A stretch of 64,000 nucleotides of DNA from Agrypnia vestita (Eukaryota > Arthropoda > Insecta > Trichoptera > Phryganeidae): the NCBI GenBank assembly GCA_016648135.1, contig JADDOH010002331.1, positions 186,001-250,000 of the forward strand. Reading direction: 5' to 3'. Positions within the stretch are counted from its first letter, which is position 1; each line of letters opens with the position of its first letter. The translations under genes and the position numbers were made by a program. The notes under the pieces were generated by a model. That model saw only the letters and a program-made list of their open reading frames with translations, searched no databases and was not told where the DNA came from. This document shows positions 35,101 to 45,956 of the stretch, one piece after another.

Positions 35101-38100
35101 TCACGCGCAATAAGCTGATGAGCCATTTATTGAAGATATTTTCCCAAATGATACAGACACAAAGTGGAAGAAACGATGTATAAGCATTCGACAAAAGTTT
35201 GACTCAAAAAAATGCTTAAAATCTAGAAAATCCCAGGACTGATGACACAAGAATAACAAGCCATATTTATTGGAACCAGAAAAAAGCAGTACGAAGCGTA
35301 TGTAGAAGATTTTGAATAACCTGCGTTATGCCGATAATTGATAATGATGGAGGATCTACAACTCCTACTGAACCAAGTAGTGAGGACATGTAAAACTTTT
35401 CAGTTGGAACTTAAATAAATTTATTATAACTTTATTATTATATTACAACTAAAATCAGTTTGTTTTTTGAGTGGCTTGTTGGTCTTGTGGTTGAGACATT
35501 CGCCTCGTGATCCAAAGATCCCGGGTTTGAACCTCACTCCAGACTAGCAAGTTAGTCCTAGTCTCGTAGCACAAGCGTTTAGCTAAGTTTTAAAATAGTA
35601 AGAATATTGATGTGACACGTATTGTGTGTTTGCATCTCTATTTAAATTTTTAAAAAACATAACATATGTTCATTAGTAAACAGAAAATTTATATGGTGTG
35701 TTGCCAGTATTATTTTATGTATTTAAGGAAAATTACACAAGAATGTGTATAAAATTATGAATGACAATGCAATGGTTTGAATGAAAAGAAAAATAAATAT
35801 GTTTAACTATATATTTTTTATTTTCTTTTAAAAATCCGATAACTTCAACATCCCAGACGTGTAATGAGACATCCAGAGAAGTATCAAATCTCGTTCATTA
35901 AGCAGGAATTGATCGCTAGAAATCGGAAAGAAGGAGAACATGATGGTTGAAAACCCCGAGGCAATGGTTTGGAGCTTTTCCAGGCCGCAGTAAATAAAGT
36001 TACAACATCCAGAGAAACAAAAAAAGCACGAGAAGGAGAAGATCTTAAAACTGCACCAACAGATAGTTCTGCAATATGTTGCAAATGTTAAATTAGAATT
36101 AAGACTCAAATGAAAACATTTAGGTGCTCTATAACTTCTGTCATAATTTGGAAAATCAAAAATTGTTCTTGCAAAATGCCATTGCTCTAAGCTGATGACT
36201 AACTTCTACTAAATGTACATATATTATTATTTTACAGATAAATATTGAAGCATTTTTAAAATCATTGCTCACAATAGTTTGTAGACATCGGGGTGTAGGA
36301 CACAGGGGCGTGAAAACGATAAGCATGACTTTTTCCTAAGCATATATTTTGAAAAGAAACCGAAATAAGAGATTATATCTTGCAATATTCCTATCACAAT
36401 AATTAGCATATTATTCAGATTTTAATATTTCATAATATTCTGCCAGATACATAGGTAATTTCGATATTTTTTTTCAACATATATGTTTAAAAGTCACGCT
36501 TCTTGTTCTCACTGCACTGCCTGGAACTACATAATTATAAAAAATAATAATGGTATTATATTTACAGTTGATTTCTAATTATGTAATATATTTCTGACAC
36601 TCGGAAGCCGAGATGATAGCCTTCATCTGAGACACTGACTACTCCATTTACTGTACAAAAACTAGTAATTGTGACTTGTAGACTGACCTGAATATATTTA
36701 TCTTTCGTTGATCTTTAATGTGTCCATGAGTATTAAGTTTTACAAACTGACACTTGCCGAGTTCCCCAAGAATGTGCTGAGGGGAGTGGGTGTCGGACCG
36801 GAGACCTTCCTTCAGGGAGGATCCCTCCGTCAGGATGCAGTCTATCTGGGCTGTGTAGATCAGGCGATGCTGGTGCAGGTAACTTTGCAACACGCAATTG
36901 AAACTAGTGTTGTCATTCGCGGGAGACTCGGTATCGGGGTCATTGTTTGGGTCATCTGAAAGCACCATCCCCATCAGATTAATCACTATCATTTAAAAAA
37001 AAATAGAGATGCAAACACGGTATATGTGTCGCAACAGTATTCGTACTATTTTCAAATTAAGCTATACACATTTGCTATGAAAATAGGATTAACTTGCCGG
37101 TGTGCTGGAATGAGGCTCAAAACACCGATCACTAGGTGGGGGTCATGACCACTACACCAACAGGCTACTAGCAAACATTCTACTTAGCAAACGTAGCGTA
37201 AGTTATGCAATATGCATATGTAAAACAACAGTAAAACTTATTTTTTATGTACAGGGTGTCCCGCGGCCAGTAGCAACAACTTCTGAGGAGTATTCTTCAT
37301 TAAGTTAAAATATAAAATATTCTTTACACTTTAGGTGAGATGTTGACAGTTACGGAGATAAGCGACACCAAAGTTTGCATTTTTTCAAATAATCTCATCT
37401 ATACTGATCAAAAATTTTAACATAATCTAATCAAATAAGTGCAGTCGCTACTAACTTTACTAATTAAACATTAATAAATTCACTGTGAAATTAGCTTATT
37501 AACAATAACATTAACTTTAATAACTGCCTGCAATTATCTCACGCATATATTCCCTATACAAATCTACACTGTTCGACTCAAATTGAACTAAGATCTGACC
37601 CAAATTTTGCATAAGTACTCATTATTTAAGACCCTGTGGAAAACAAAATCACCATCTTCACTTCCCCTCTTGCCCATTCCCTCCCCCAGATATAAATGTA
37701 AAGTGCTCCAAATCAAATAATTACTATCCATTTCAAACTTTGCATAGTTACTCCTAATCACATTGCGGAAAAAATTCCCTCCCCCTATTTACACCACTTA
37801 AAGATAGAGAGGTAATAACATTCGGTGAGTGTGTTTTTAAAAAGGCTGTCACTGCACTTCAGTACCCTAAATGTTTCAGTAAAAAAATTCCATGTTTTTT
37901 CTTGACACAGAAATTGAACATTTTCTGTTTTTGCAAAGCCTTAGTTGCATTTTACAACCCTGAAGTAAATCCCGAAATCACTCCATACCACTCACCCGGA
38001 CGTTCCATCCACCGCGTGGATCAAAATGGAAACATCATTATTATCTATATATGTTTTATTTTTTGTATATTTATATTTATAGACTTGGCAAAAAATAGTA

Positions 38101-38822
38101 ATCCCCCTACAAACTCTCATGTTTAAATAATCTGAAACCCAGGCAAGACCAGGTACGGCCCAATAGCATCATATTATTCAGATTTTGATAATAGGTATAG
38201 GTATTTCATAGATAATAATCAGATTTCTGACAATACAATAAATATTTAATTTCGCTTTTTTTAAATATACACACAACTGTTTAATGTACACACAGTGCTG
38301 GAAAATAGATATCTGACCTGAGACCAGGTACTGCCCAAATAAGATTCCCCATGTGCTTGTGCGTTTCTCCCAGTCAGATGTACTGGCGCAACTCGTTCTG
38401 GTCTCCTCTGTCCACAGCGAGCGCACATACAGGACCCCGCGGAACAGGCAGGCCGAGAACCTGAAGGGCCGCCGGTCATCGTAAGGAACGGAGCCCAGCC
38501 TGCGCAGGAAGCCCAGAGTGGCCACGAAGGGCACAGCGCCCAGAGAAATCTCACTCTTGTCAAACACGTCCAACACTTCTCGGTGATTACTTAAGAACGA
38601 CAGCTTTGGATACAATCTACGCTTAGTCACAAGCTTTTCCACTGCAATGCGGTTCAAATCAAAGTGCACGCGCCCGGCGGGGATCTTGTTCAGGTACTTC
38701 AGTTGCGAGCAGTCATCGGAGTAGTCCCGCCGCTGGTTGATACTGAAGTAGCCGATCACCTCCGGCCTCGAGAAATTGAATGGATTCCGCGATATGGTTC
38801 TCGGATTCGTGAACTGCTCCAT
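32113..38822 (-). CDS. Divergent DXO/Rai1-family (decapping exonuclease-like) gene
   Basis: Family role: removal of incomplete or NAD caps and 5'-3' RNA decay. Three exons are supported: 38822-38318 (possible earlier ATG at 38930), 36955-36688 and 32352-32113, with GT..AG borders (first junction phase 1). Exon 1 has FNFSRPEVIGYFSINQRRDY, then LKYLNKIP, then HFDLNRIA, as in DXO. Exon 2 carries FNCVLQSYLHQHRLIYTAQIDC, split here as FNCVLQSYLH and QHRLIYTAQIDC, matching the region before the E-x-D motif. The last exon has WDPNVCMNFCDELLKYIKD, a DXO signature. The block expected between exons 2 and 3 (WW-x2-SF … CGFR) was not securely found. A phase-matched acceptor at 36069 opens a weak candidate. 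Positions that are WRG, KFEQY, GEVD and ELK in active relatives read TLG, LFGQY, AQID and KLN, so activity is probably lost. It could be a pseudogene, but all three exons are open. Confidence 0.68.
32800..33460. repeat. Dispersed repeat, long copy
   Basis: The stretches at 32803-32995 and 33428-33475 match 59878-60180 in the same order (ATTAACTCGTGG, ACTTTGGATCGATT, CCCTTTTCCCGTGATCCAAT, GACGATCAAGAAGATCT, then AAAGGGAGTAT). This copy carries about 400 bp of extra sequence near 33010-33425. The ends (TACTCCC… / …GGGAGTA) suggest a TIR element. It lies in the long intron of the DXO-like gene. Confidence 0.6.
33696..33748. repeat. Perfect 21-bp stem hairpin
   Basis: AGCTTCGTGATAAAAAATAT plus one further C at 33696-33716 is the exact inverse of 33728-33748, with an 11-nt loop. 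It is followed by a stretch with TATAAATA (about 33818) and GTCTCTGTACC. It could be the core of a small foldback element or a transcribed hairpin. Confidence 0.85.
34745..34889. mobile_element. PIF/Harbinger-like MITE, copy 2 (145 bp)
   Basis: Same hairpin as at 28329-28473 with a few substitutions (start GGCCCAGTTGTTTGAAGTTC), flanked by TTA at 34742-34744 and 34890-34892. It lies in the DXO-like gene's long intron. Confidence 0.87.
35075..36090 (+). pseudogene. Unidentified plus-strand coding-like remnants with stops
   Basis: Several stretches read as protein on the plus strand inside the intron of the minus-strand DXO-like gene: DEPFIEDIFPNDTDTKWKKR near 35115, NDGGSTTPTEPSSEDM before a stop near 35390, and KYQISFIKQELIARNRKEG with an in-frame TGA, then NKVTTSRETKKAREGEDLKT to 36090. 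They look like decayed transposon genes or a processed pseudogene. A pogo-like end at 34151 lies upstream. I cannot name the family. Confidence 0.35.
35469..35560 (+). repeat. tRNA-derived SINE head, copy 1
   Basis: Reads GTGGCTTGTTGGTCTTGTGG (A-box-like), then a CGCCTCGTGATCC anticodon-arm-like part, then GGGTTTGAACC (B box), then CACTCCAGACTAGCAAGTTAG. The same order occurs at 46131-46216. The stem pairing is too degenerate for a functional tRNA, and the shared 3' extension marks a SINE. Confidence 0.65.
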
Positions 38823-38956
38823 TTCCAATTTTATAGCTAACAAATTTCTCAAATCACTTAAGCTCGTTCCCAGGCAGTAGAAGTCGACTGAACGCAGGCA
38901 AACGCAGGTCGGTATCCATGCAACGGACATCAGCGCTTTTGAAACTTTGGACAACC

Positions 38957-38984
38957 GCGGAGTGGTACTCCCCTTGATTCGTCG
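38957..38984. repeat. Left arm of an outer inverted repeat around nested transposons
   Basis: CGGAGTGGTACTCCCCTTGA and the following TTCGTCG return inverted at about 43880-43908, beyond the split MITE and everything inserted in it. Without the insertions, the arms would form a hairpin with a loop of a few bases containing the TA where the MITE landed. It is 27 bp upstream of the upstream in-frame ATG (38930) of the DXO-like gene. Confidence 0.7.
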
Positions 38985-39537
38985 TACAGTTGCCGGTAGG
39001 GATGGGCGTTGAATGGACGGACTAGTTGAAATTAGCGATACGCGATTACGATTATTATAACTCGAATTATTCGATTATTGAAATGTTTCGAATAATTCGA
39101 TTATTAAAATCGATCACGCCCACCCACTCCGCGAAGCATTCAACAACGAGTGATTCTACTAACCATCCCGAATAATTTCAACACGAGTGATCACTCATGA
39201 TGGTTAGTAGAATCATTCGAATGAAAATTAGGTATGAATAAAAAAGATTCTTAAGTATATATTTCTCTCTCTTTTGATATACCATTGGCTTGATATATAA
39301 GAAGAAGACAGATGATAACAGAATGTCGTAACGTATTTGACAAACGAAAACTTCTTAACATAGACAAGGAAAGAGTTTTTATTGTCTTTCTTTGTCTAAT
39401 CTCCTTACAATGTGAGTGAATGTTGGTGAACGTATGTCTTTTGTCTTTTGCCGCAGCCCGCGGCTAACTTCAGACCGAATGATTATTCGAATAATTCACT
39501 CGCCGTTGACGTCGATTATTAATTCGATTATTTACTC

Positions 39538-39571
39538 AGTTACTAATTCTATTCGAATAGAATTAGTAACT
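39538..39571. repeat. 34-bp perfect palindrome, near-duplicated 120 bp downstream
   Basis: AGTTACTAATTCTATTC followed by its exact inverse. Almost the same palindrome recurs at about 39645-39678 with one mismatch, together with its left flank (TTCACTCGCCGTTG), so a unit of roughly 105-110 bp has been tandemly duplicated inside the nested hAT-like element. Confidence 0.85.
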
Positions 39572-40559
39572 AATGACCGAATGATTATTCGAATGATTCA
39601 CTCGCCGTTGGCGTCGATTATTAATTAGATTATTTACTCAGTTACTAATTCTATTCGAATAAAATTAGTAACTAATGTCAACGCCGAGTGAAATCATTCG
39701 AATGATCACTCGGTCCGATGTTCGCCGCGGTCAGCGATAATATTATTGTAAGTAACGCGTGTATACCAAAAATTTAAATTTCAATCGCTTTAATATAGGC
39801 CAAATAAAATGAAAATCTTTAATTTCTGAAAAAAAATCTTTAAAAAAGTTTTAATCATTTGGCTTGTGTTAAATAAAGCACAGCAATCTTTATAAGTTAA
39901 ATCGAAAGTTTTAATTTTTGTTTTAAGTTATTTTAATGACGGTCCAGCTTTTTGCAAAAGATGAGTATAAAAAAGCATACTTTGAAGTTAATTATCTCCG
40001 TAACTACTGATATTAGATCAAGGGTTGCCTGAATATTTTCGATTCATAACATAGGCAGGAATCTACCAATGAAATATTGTGAACTAGGTCTGACACACCT
40101 TGTATAATATAGCTCATATGTGATGTTTAGTTTATTCTGTGATAATTGAAAAAAAAAAGTAACTGCGAAGAATAGACTTACAATTTTTTTTTTAATTACT
40201 AGGCATACTTTAACGTCACTATTTTTTTATACAAAAAAATGTCATTTTTTCATGTTTTTTGCACATACAATTTCTTTGCATACTTCCGGCATATGGAATT
40301 TATTCTGTAATGACTTACGGCCACAAAATGTGAGAGTATAGAGAAAATATTATATATTAGTATTAATTTCTTTGCGGGTAACCCGCGTCAAAGTCTGGTC
40401 CTCAGAAGGATCATTCGTCAACCGACGTTTCGCCTGAATCGCAACAGGCATCTTCAGGGTGCCTTGTTAATAAATTTCCATCACGAGGGGCAGTGCGAGC
40501 ATGTCCGTTCGTATTGGAAGCTTACTACCAAGCCTTGTAGCCAGTGACATGGCCACTGG

Positions 40560-41340
40560 ACAACGAACTTCAATGTTATTTACCAATGTTTTCGCATGGT
40601 TGTGCCATGTGGAACTGAGGAGCAAGGAAAGGTAAGGAAAATTGTTTGTCGAAGGCAGCAGAAACAGAGGGCGTCTGCGGAATTAAAATAATAAAACAAT
40701 ATATTCGGTGTATCAAACTCTTTTATTGTATTTTATATAACTATTAACAGGAAAATGAAAATTTTAATAAAAAAAATACAACTTTCAATTATAATTAAAT
40801 GAAGCCATATCTCTTTTGGCTTTATGCCTTTCCAAAACAACTTCGTGAATTTCCTGCCGATTCTTCAGTAGTGTTTCGAAAATCTCTAACTGAACTGCTA
40901 TAATTTTTTCTCTGCATATCACTTGGAGTCGTTTTGGCTTTTATTACCTGCAAACAAAGAAAAGGTTATAAACAGAGAAACTAGAAGAAAAACAATATAG
41001 ATCAAATTAAAAAACATTTTGTAATCGCAAAGACTAAATATGTAGGAAAACACGTAATTTTATCAATAATCTAACCTTCCTGGCGCATTTCTTCATAATC
41101 TCGAACCTATTTCGAAAATCTGTCAGACTGTATGCATTATATTCTTTGCGTAGTGCAGAAGTAAGATCTGACGATACGAACGTCATCTGTCGAAAAATTA
41201 GCTTGCTTTCTCTGAAAAAACATTGTTATCAGTGTTTATTACCATTTAATTAACAGCATAAACTGTTGAATATCGTTAAATTCATGAATACTTACTTTGT
41301 ATCATTATCAACAAACAATTTAAAAATCACTGTCAAACAT
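40560..41340 (-). pseudogene. Transposon-borne Myb/SANT-like gene remnant, copy X
   Basis: On the minus strand a spliced-looking frame reads ALRKEYNAYSLTDFRNRFEI, then KKCARK at a GT boundary (about 41070), and after an AG near 40952 continues to QLEIFETLLKNRQEIHEVVL and ERHKAKRDMAS. A one-base slip is needed near 40910. The shape (Arg/Lys helical repeat, then a long C-terminal helix) recalls the Myb/SANT-like partner proteins of PIF/Harbinger transposons. This is inferred. A second copy in opposite orientation lies at 46891-47700. Confidence 0.4.
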
Positions 41341-41399
41341 TTAAAATGACGTTTAAATGACGTGTTGCCATGTGCAAAATTATAGACTTTTGAAAAGTG

Positions 41400-41820
41400 A
41401 TTAGAAAAATATTTTTCAAAGGTTGTACAAAAACTGGGGTATGTTGTTTGCATAAATTATTTTAAACCGAAGCCTCCCTAAGGCCTGGATGTTTCAAGTT
41501 TGAACAAAATAAGTGTAAATCCTGGGTTAAACTGAGTTTGACCTCAAGGTTACGAAACTCACAGAAACAGTTGTTTCAAACTAAATATCCATAAGCGTGC
41601 TATAAATATTGTAGTTTATTAATGTTGCAGACATAGTACATTCGTATTTTTTTTATTTATGGTCTACTAGAAGCATTCCAATATTCCGATTTGATTATTG
41701 ATATTTATAGAAACAAAAAATACTCAATCTTCTTTCTAGGAATGCTCCGGTTTATATTAATTAATGAAAAAACATACCCCGGTTTTCATACAACATTTGA
41801 AAAATTATTTTTTTTAAAGA
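41400..41820. repeat. Foldback with Harbinger-like end in the loop
   Basis: The sequence near 41410-41475 (…GGGGTATGTTGTTTGCAT…TTTTAAACCGAAGC) is answered inverted at about 41740-41815 (GCTCCGGTTTATA…AACATACCCC). The interval includes TAA followed by GGCCTGGATGTTTCAAGTTT (41482), a diverged relative of the Harbinger MITE end, and sequence that also occurs at 46240-46300. Confidence 0.55.
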
Positions 41821-43967
41821 CTTACGAGTATTATAAGTTATTACCTTTGCAGACATAGTATGAAGTATACATCATTTTTTAAGTATACCGTCATATTTTT
41901 TTTGGGCGCAAAAATAATCGATAACTCGTAATTCGATTACTAATCATTCGATTATGAAAATCATTCGATTACTAATCATTCGATCATGAAAATAACTCAT
42001 AATCGCGCATCGCTAGTTGAAATCAACCGTTGACGTTGCATCGACGCGTCGACCGTTTACGTTTATCGCATGGACTAGTTGAATTCGTAGACGGTGGACA
42101 GCGGACGCCGTGGTCGGTAGACGATTCGAGATTAACGCAATGCAAAGCAACGAGCGAGAGCAAGACAAAACGTCTCCGTTTATTTCTCTCTCATCTCTCG
42201 CTTTCGACTTGCAGATGCCATAGACGTCATAGACGGCTCGACGGGTAATTTCATTTCAACTCTAAAGTACACTACCATAGGGTGCAGATCTGTGTACACG
42301 AATTATGACTAGAGATTTGAAATTTGAATACATGCGTAGCGCGAGATAGGCTTAATAAGCTATTATCTATTATCTTTTACTTGATTTTTTGTGATGTCAC
42401 GTGCGACGATTCGGTGAATTCCCAATTTTACGCTGTATAAAATAAAACAATTCTGTTTAATTATTTTATTTTTTATTGAACTATTTATTATTAATAAATA
42501 GGCCGGCTAGATATTTTTCTAAAATCAATATTTTATTCGATGCGATCGATGAAAAGGGATGCTAAAATTTAATTATTGTGTTATTTCCTTACTTTTCAAC
42601 TTTAGCATATAAATGATAAACAAACTTGTAGGGAATAAAATTTTCTATACCTAACTATGGTCCTTATTCAGGAGTCCAACATTAATTATTGTATATGTAA
42701 TATAATCTTGAATTTAGGTTTAATTAATTTTTATTATAAATTCCCTATTTTCAACTTTATAGATAAAAAAATTAATCTATTATAATTTTTGTTTACACCA
42801 CTTTTTATTGGTTTTTTACATGTTTCGGGAACAATGTTCCTTTTCTCAAATTGAGCCTTAAACTAAAGTTGACAAATAATACAGATATATTTATTTATTA
42901 ATAATGTCACCACAAAGTGAAAGTCTGACTTTGAAAGATTTATTCTTCAATAAATTTCTAGATAACATCTCAAATGTAAAGTATTTTTAAATTATGTATT
43001 TATTTATAAATTTATAGATAATAAATAAATGTAAAGGTTTTTATCATTTTATTTAACTTGTATTGAAACGAATGAATTTTTCGTAATCGATTTGAGTTAA
43101 TGTAGTGATAGTCCAACGTTTTACAAAAAATAATACTCATAATCAAGGCAGGAATATAGTCCTGCTAGGTTATTATTGTTTTACAAATAACCCTGTACAC
43201 ATGTAATAATGTGTATCTAATATATTTTTTATACACACATTGCTTTGTACTTTATATTTTTAATTTTTATACTCATATTTTAATGCTTATACCCGATACT
43301 TTCACTGCTTATATACGTAGTTTATATTTATATTTTACTGCTTACACCTGATATTGTTGTGTATACCTACTTCTTTCTTTATTATATATAGAAAGAAGTA
43401 TATAAAACAATATGTAAAAGCCTATAAACAAATAAATAATAAAATATTTCTTTTTAAATATAAGCACAAGTAGCGGTTTTACTTTCCCCGAAACTATATT
43501 CCTTCGAACTTCTTTAAATTTTAAAAATTAACGTAATAAAAATAACCAACGGTTGTGCCGTCGAGCAGCGTCGCGTCAAACCGTAGACAGTTGACTATTG
43601 TCCCGATGTTTAGATAAACGTCCGCGACGCCCGCGTAACGAAGTTGACAAATTCAACTAGTTTATCGTCTCGTCGATGGATGGACGTGGACGGTCTCGTT
43701 TCGTCGACGGTAAATACGTCGACGACCCATCCCTAGTTGCCGGCAAACTTCTTGAAATTCTTTGGCGTAGTGGGGGAATGCGCAGAAGACGAAATTTGGG
43801 TCTCGTTGGTAGAAAGGTAGATGCGCAAACTTCCCCCCACAAACCGTAGAATTTCAAGATGTTTGCCGGCTACTGTATGGTTCGACGAATCAAGGGGAGT
43901 ACCACTCCGCACCTCGGCACATTTCTAGCCCCTCGTGAGTCGAGAGAGATATATATCTGAACATTTA

Positions 43968-44063
43968 GGGCGGCGCCACACTGCGTGGATCTTCCATACG
44001 ATACTTATCAAATACACTCCGTGGACGAACGGTCGATCCGATCCGCACAGTGTGGCGCCGGCC
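43968..44063. mobile_element. Small TIR MITE, 96 bp, TTA duplication
   Basis: GGGCGGCGCCACACTGCGTG… at the left is inverted as …CAGTGTGGCGCCGGCC at the right, flanked by TTA at 43965-43967 and 44064-44066. G-rich ends and a 3-bp TWA duplication fit PIF/Harbinger-type MITEs. Confidence 0.8.
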
Positions 44064-44069
44064 TTAGTT

Positions 44070-45317
44070 ATCGTTATTTACTGTCGCTAATTCTTGTGTT
44101 TGTCGGTGAAATTTAATGTGTTTTTGATATCTCCAGTTGGTAAACAAAGTAACAGAACTGACCAGTAAAATTGACCAAAGTAATATTATAACTGGCTTTG
44201 ATATCGGGCACTATATAAATACTCATCTTGTAGTTAGGTAATCTAGTATACCTACTTGCAATAAAACATACATGCAATAAAAGATACATATCCAACTGGA
44301 CAATTAATTTTTCGCAGATATTGGGAATTTACTAGTATAGTATTATAATTTTTTATTAGTAAAGAAATAGCACAAATAAGAGAATCGAAAATAATGCAAG
44401 TAATTTCTACATTCATATTAAATTATTTACTCATATCTCTATAAAAACATGTGTCTTCTGAATTGGAATGCATATTTTATTGATGTTATATTTGAGGGAA
44501 TATGGGCCGACGTTTAGGTGCCATTGCGAAGGCTTTGCCAGAAGAGTTACGACCGTTCCATACTTGTTTGCATGGCATGTACGGTCAAGAACAATACATC
44601 AATTCGTTCTAATCCAGAAGACAGTTGTTTTTTTTACATGAAGACTATCCAGAGGGCGTTAACGATCTTGATAAATAATCCTAAAGTTCCATTATATATG
44701 TGTATCTATTTACTTACGTACTCTAGGAACTCCATTTTTTGTCGATAAGCGTTATTTCCATTTTTATTGCACCAAAATTTTAAAATTCTTGTGTGTATCG
44801 ATATGATTCTATGAGCACCCTTACCGATTATATAGATCGGGGTTTTCCTTTCCTTACAGATCAACTAAATCTCCAGAGCTACGATGAGACAAATATATGT
44901 AACATTCTCACTGCCTTGAAATATTAAACTAAACTGAAACTGGTAAGATATGAAAAAATTTTTTTTTTAGGCTTCTTTAATTTAAGCGTTCCTGTTTTTA
45001 GACAAAAGCTGAGGAGATTATACTGATCATAATAATCTTCGAATGGTGGACTCATTTAAAATTGTATGATGTATTAAGCTATAAAAATCTTCGATAGCCT
45101 GCCAAAGGAAATTCAAAACATGGAGAATATAAGGAGGTTTAAACGGGAGTGCAAAGATTTTATTATAAAAACTTTCAATGATTAGCTGGAATGCAACATG
45201 TATAAGTGAAATCATATATTAGCCCACAAACCATTATGTGTTGAACTAAATTATTAAGATAATAAATAAATATATATACCTACCAAAGAATTCCACGAAC
45301 TCACGGTCCATACAAAA
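44070..45317. other. AT-rich intergenic DNA with a LINE tail
   Basis: No host gene is supported. Frames such as 44518-44748 are unrecognised. A LINE C-terminal remnant at 45078-45185 is given separately. Confidence 0.3.
45078..45185 (+). mobile_element. C-terminal remnant of a CR1/jockey-type LINE
   Basis: Thirty-five open codons ending in TAG read IFDSLPKEIQNMENIRRFKR then ECKDFIIKTFND. The pattern (x-SLP-E-I, N-I, FK-x-x-K) is the usual end of many LINE polyproteins. Nothing of the polymerase is visible nearby. Confidence 0.55.
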
Positions 45318-45956
45318 TTTACCCAGGCACGACACGAAAGCGACCTTTCTCAGTTTTTATGTTATATTAAGTGTAATAAAAATATGTTATTTTTATATTC
45401 AATATCAGTGGCTAACATACAAATAGGTATATTGCTTTTGTTTTTTTCTCCAGGCGTAGCATAAAAAGTTATTTTTCACCCATTTCTATTAGCATGCCCA
45501 TCGAGTTTAGGCTCATTAGAAACGTCCAATGGTCCTACTTATCGCATTTGGTACCAAGGGTCGGGTCTGATGATAAAAAACACGTCTGTTTGCGAGATGA
45601 GTCGCATGTGGCGAGCAGCAATAAAACCCAGGTAGTCGGCACTGCGATGGACGCGCGAAACAATATTCATGCCATCTTACTCTTATACCTTCATTAGAAC
45701 GATAATAATGATTTTAGGGTCAATTAATACCAAATGCGATAGGTAGGACCATCGGACGTTTCTAATGAGCCTAAACTCGATGGGCACGCCAGTAGAAATG
45801 GGTGAAAAATAACTTTTTTATACTACGCCTGGAGAAAAAGCAAAGCAATATATTTGCATGTTAGCCACTGATATTGAATATAAGAATTACATATTTTTAT
45901 TACACAATATAACAGAAAAACTGAGATAGGTCTCTTTCATGTCGGGCCTGGGTCAC
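45318..45956. mobile_element. Long-TIR foldback element (about 640 bp)
   Basis: Inverted arms of roughly 230 bp (about 45318-45551 and 45722-45956) share words such as ACCCAGGC, TCAGTGGCTAACAT, CTCCAGGCGTAG and ACGTCC-ATGGTCCTAC. They surround a unique 170-bp centre. Arms differ at a few percent of positions. No transposase. Consistent with a foldback or Tc1/mariner-derived MITE. The target duplication is unclear. Confidence 0.8.

Larger units (their letters stand above)
39033..42015. mobile_element. Second hAT-like element nested inside the first (2983 bp)
   Basis: Begins TAGCGATACGCGATTACGAT and ends ATAATCGCGCATCGCTA, imperfect inverted ends, with a perfect 8-bp duplication GTTGAAAT at 39025-39032 and 42016-42023. 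The ends are rich in ATTCGAATAATT words. Inside are a 34-bp palindrome (39538-39571), a dispersed repeat (39850-40115), a block shared inverted with 46.9-47.7 kb, and a foldback (41400-41820). Confidence 0.85.
38997..43735. mobile_element. hAT-like element, long copy (4739 bp), itself carrying insertions
   Basis: Starts TAGGGATGGGCGTTGAATGG and ends GACGACCCATCCCTA, flanked by the perfect 8-bp duplication GTTGCCGG (38989-38996 and 43736-43743). Its inner end sequences match the short copy at 30509-31340 closely. It is interrupted by the second hAT-like element at 39033-42015. A copy of the dispersed repeat lies near 43020-43200. No transposase was recognised. Confidence 0.85.
38987..43875. 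mobile_element. Mariner/Tc1-like MITE, copy 2, split by a hAT-like insertion
   Basis: The left piece (38987-38996, CAGTTGCCGG) and right piece (from 43736, GTTGCCGGCAAACTTCTTGA, to …GGCTACTG at 43875) together make the same element as at 24052 and 54629, with TA on both outer sides. The join carries the 8-bp duplication of the hAT-like insertion. Confidence 0.82.

Noticed and set aside
35469..35560. Functional tRNA gene
   Set aside because: A and B boxes are recognisable, but stems do not pair well and the same 3' extension recurs at 46131-46216, so it is a SINE.
35828..36109. Minus-strand frame as a full exon of the DXO-like gene
   Set aside because: Cys/Phe/Ser-rich composition looks like the antisense of a Lys/Ala-rich plus-strand relic, and no donor in the needed phase is visible. 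Kept only as a weak candidate in the gene entry.
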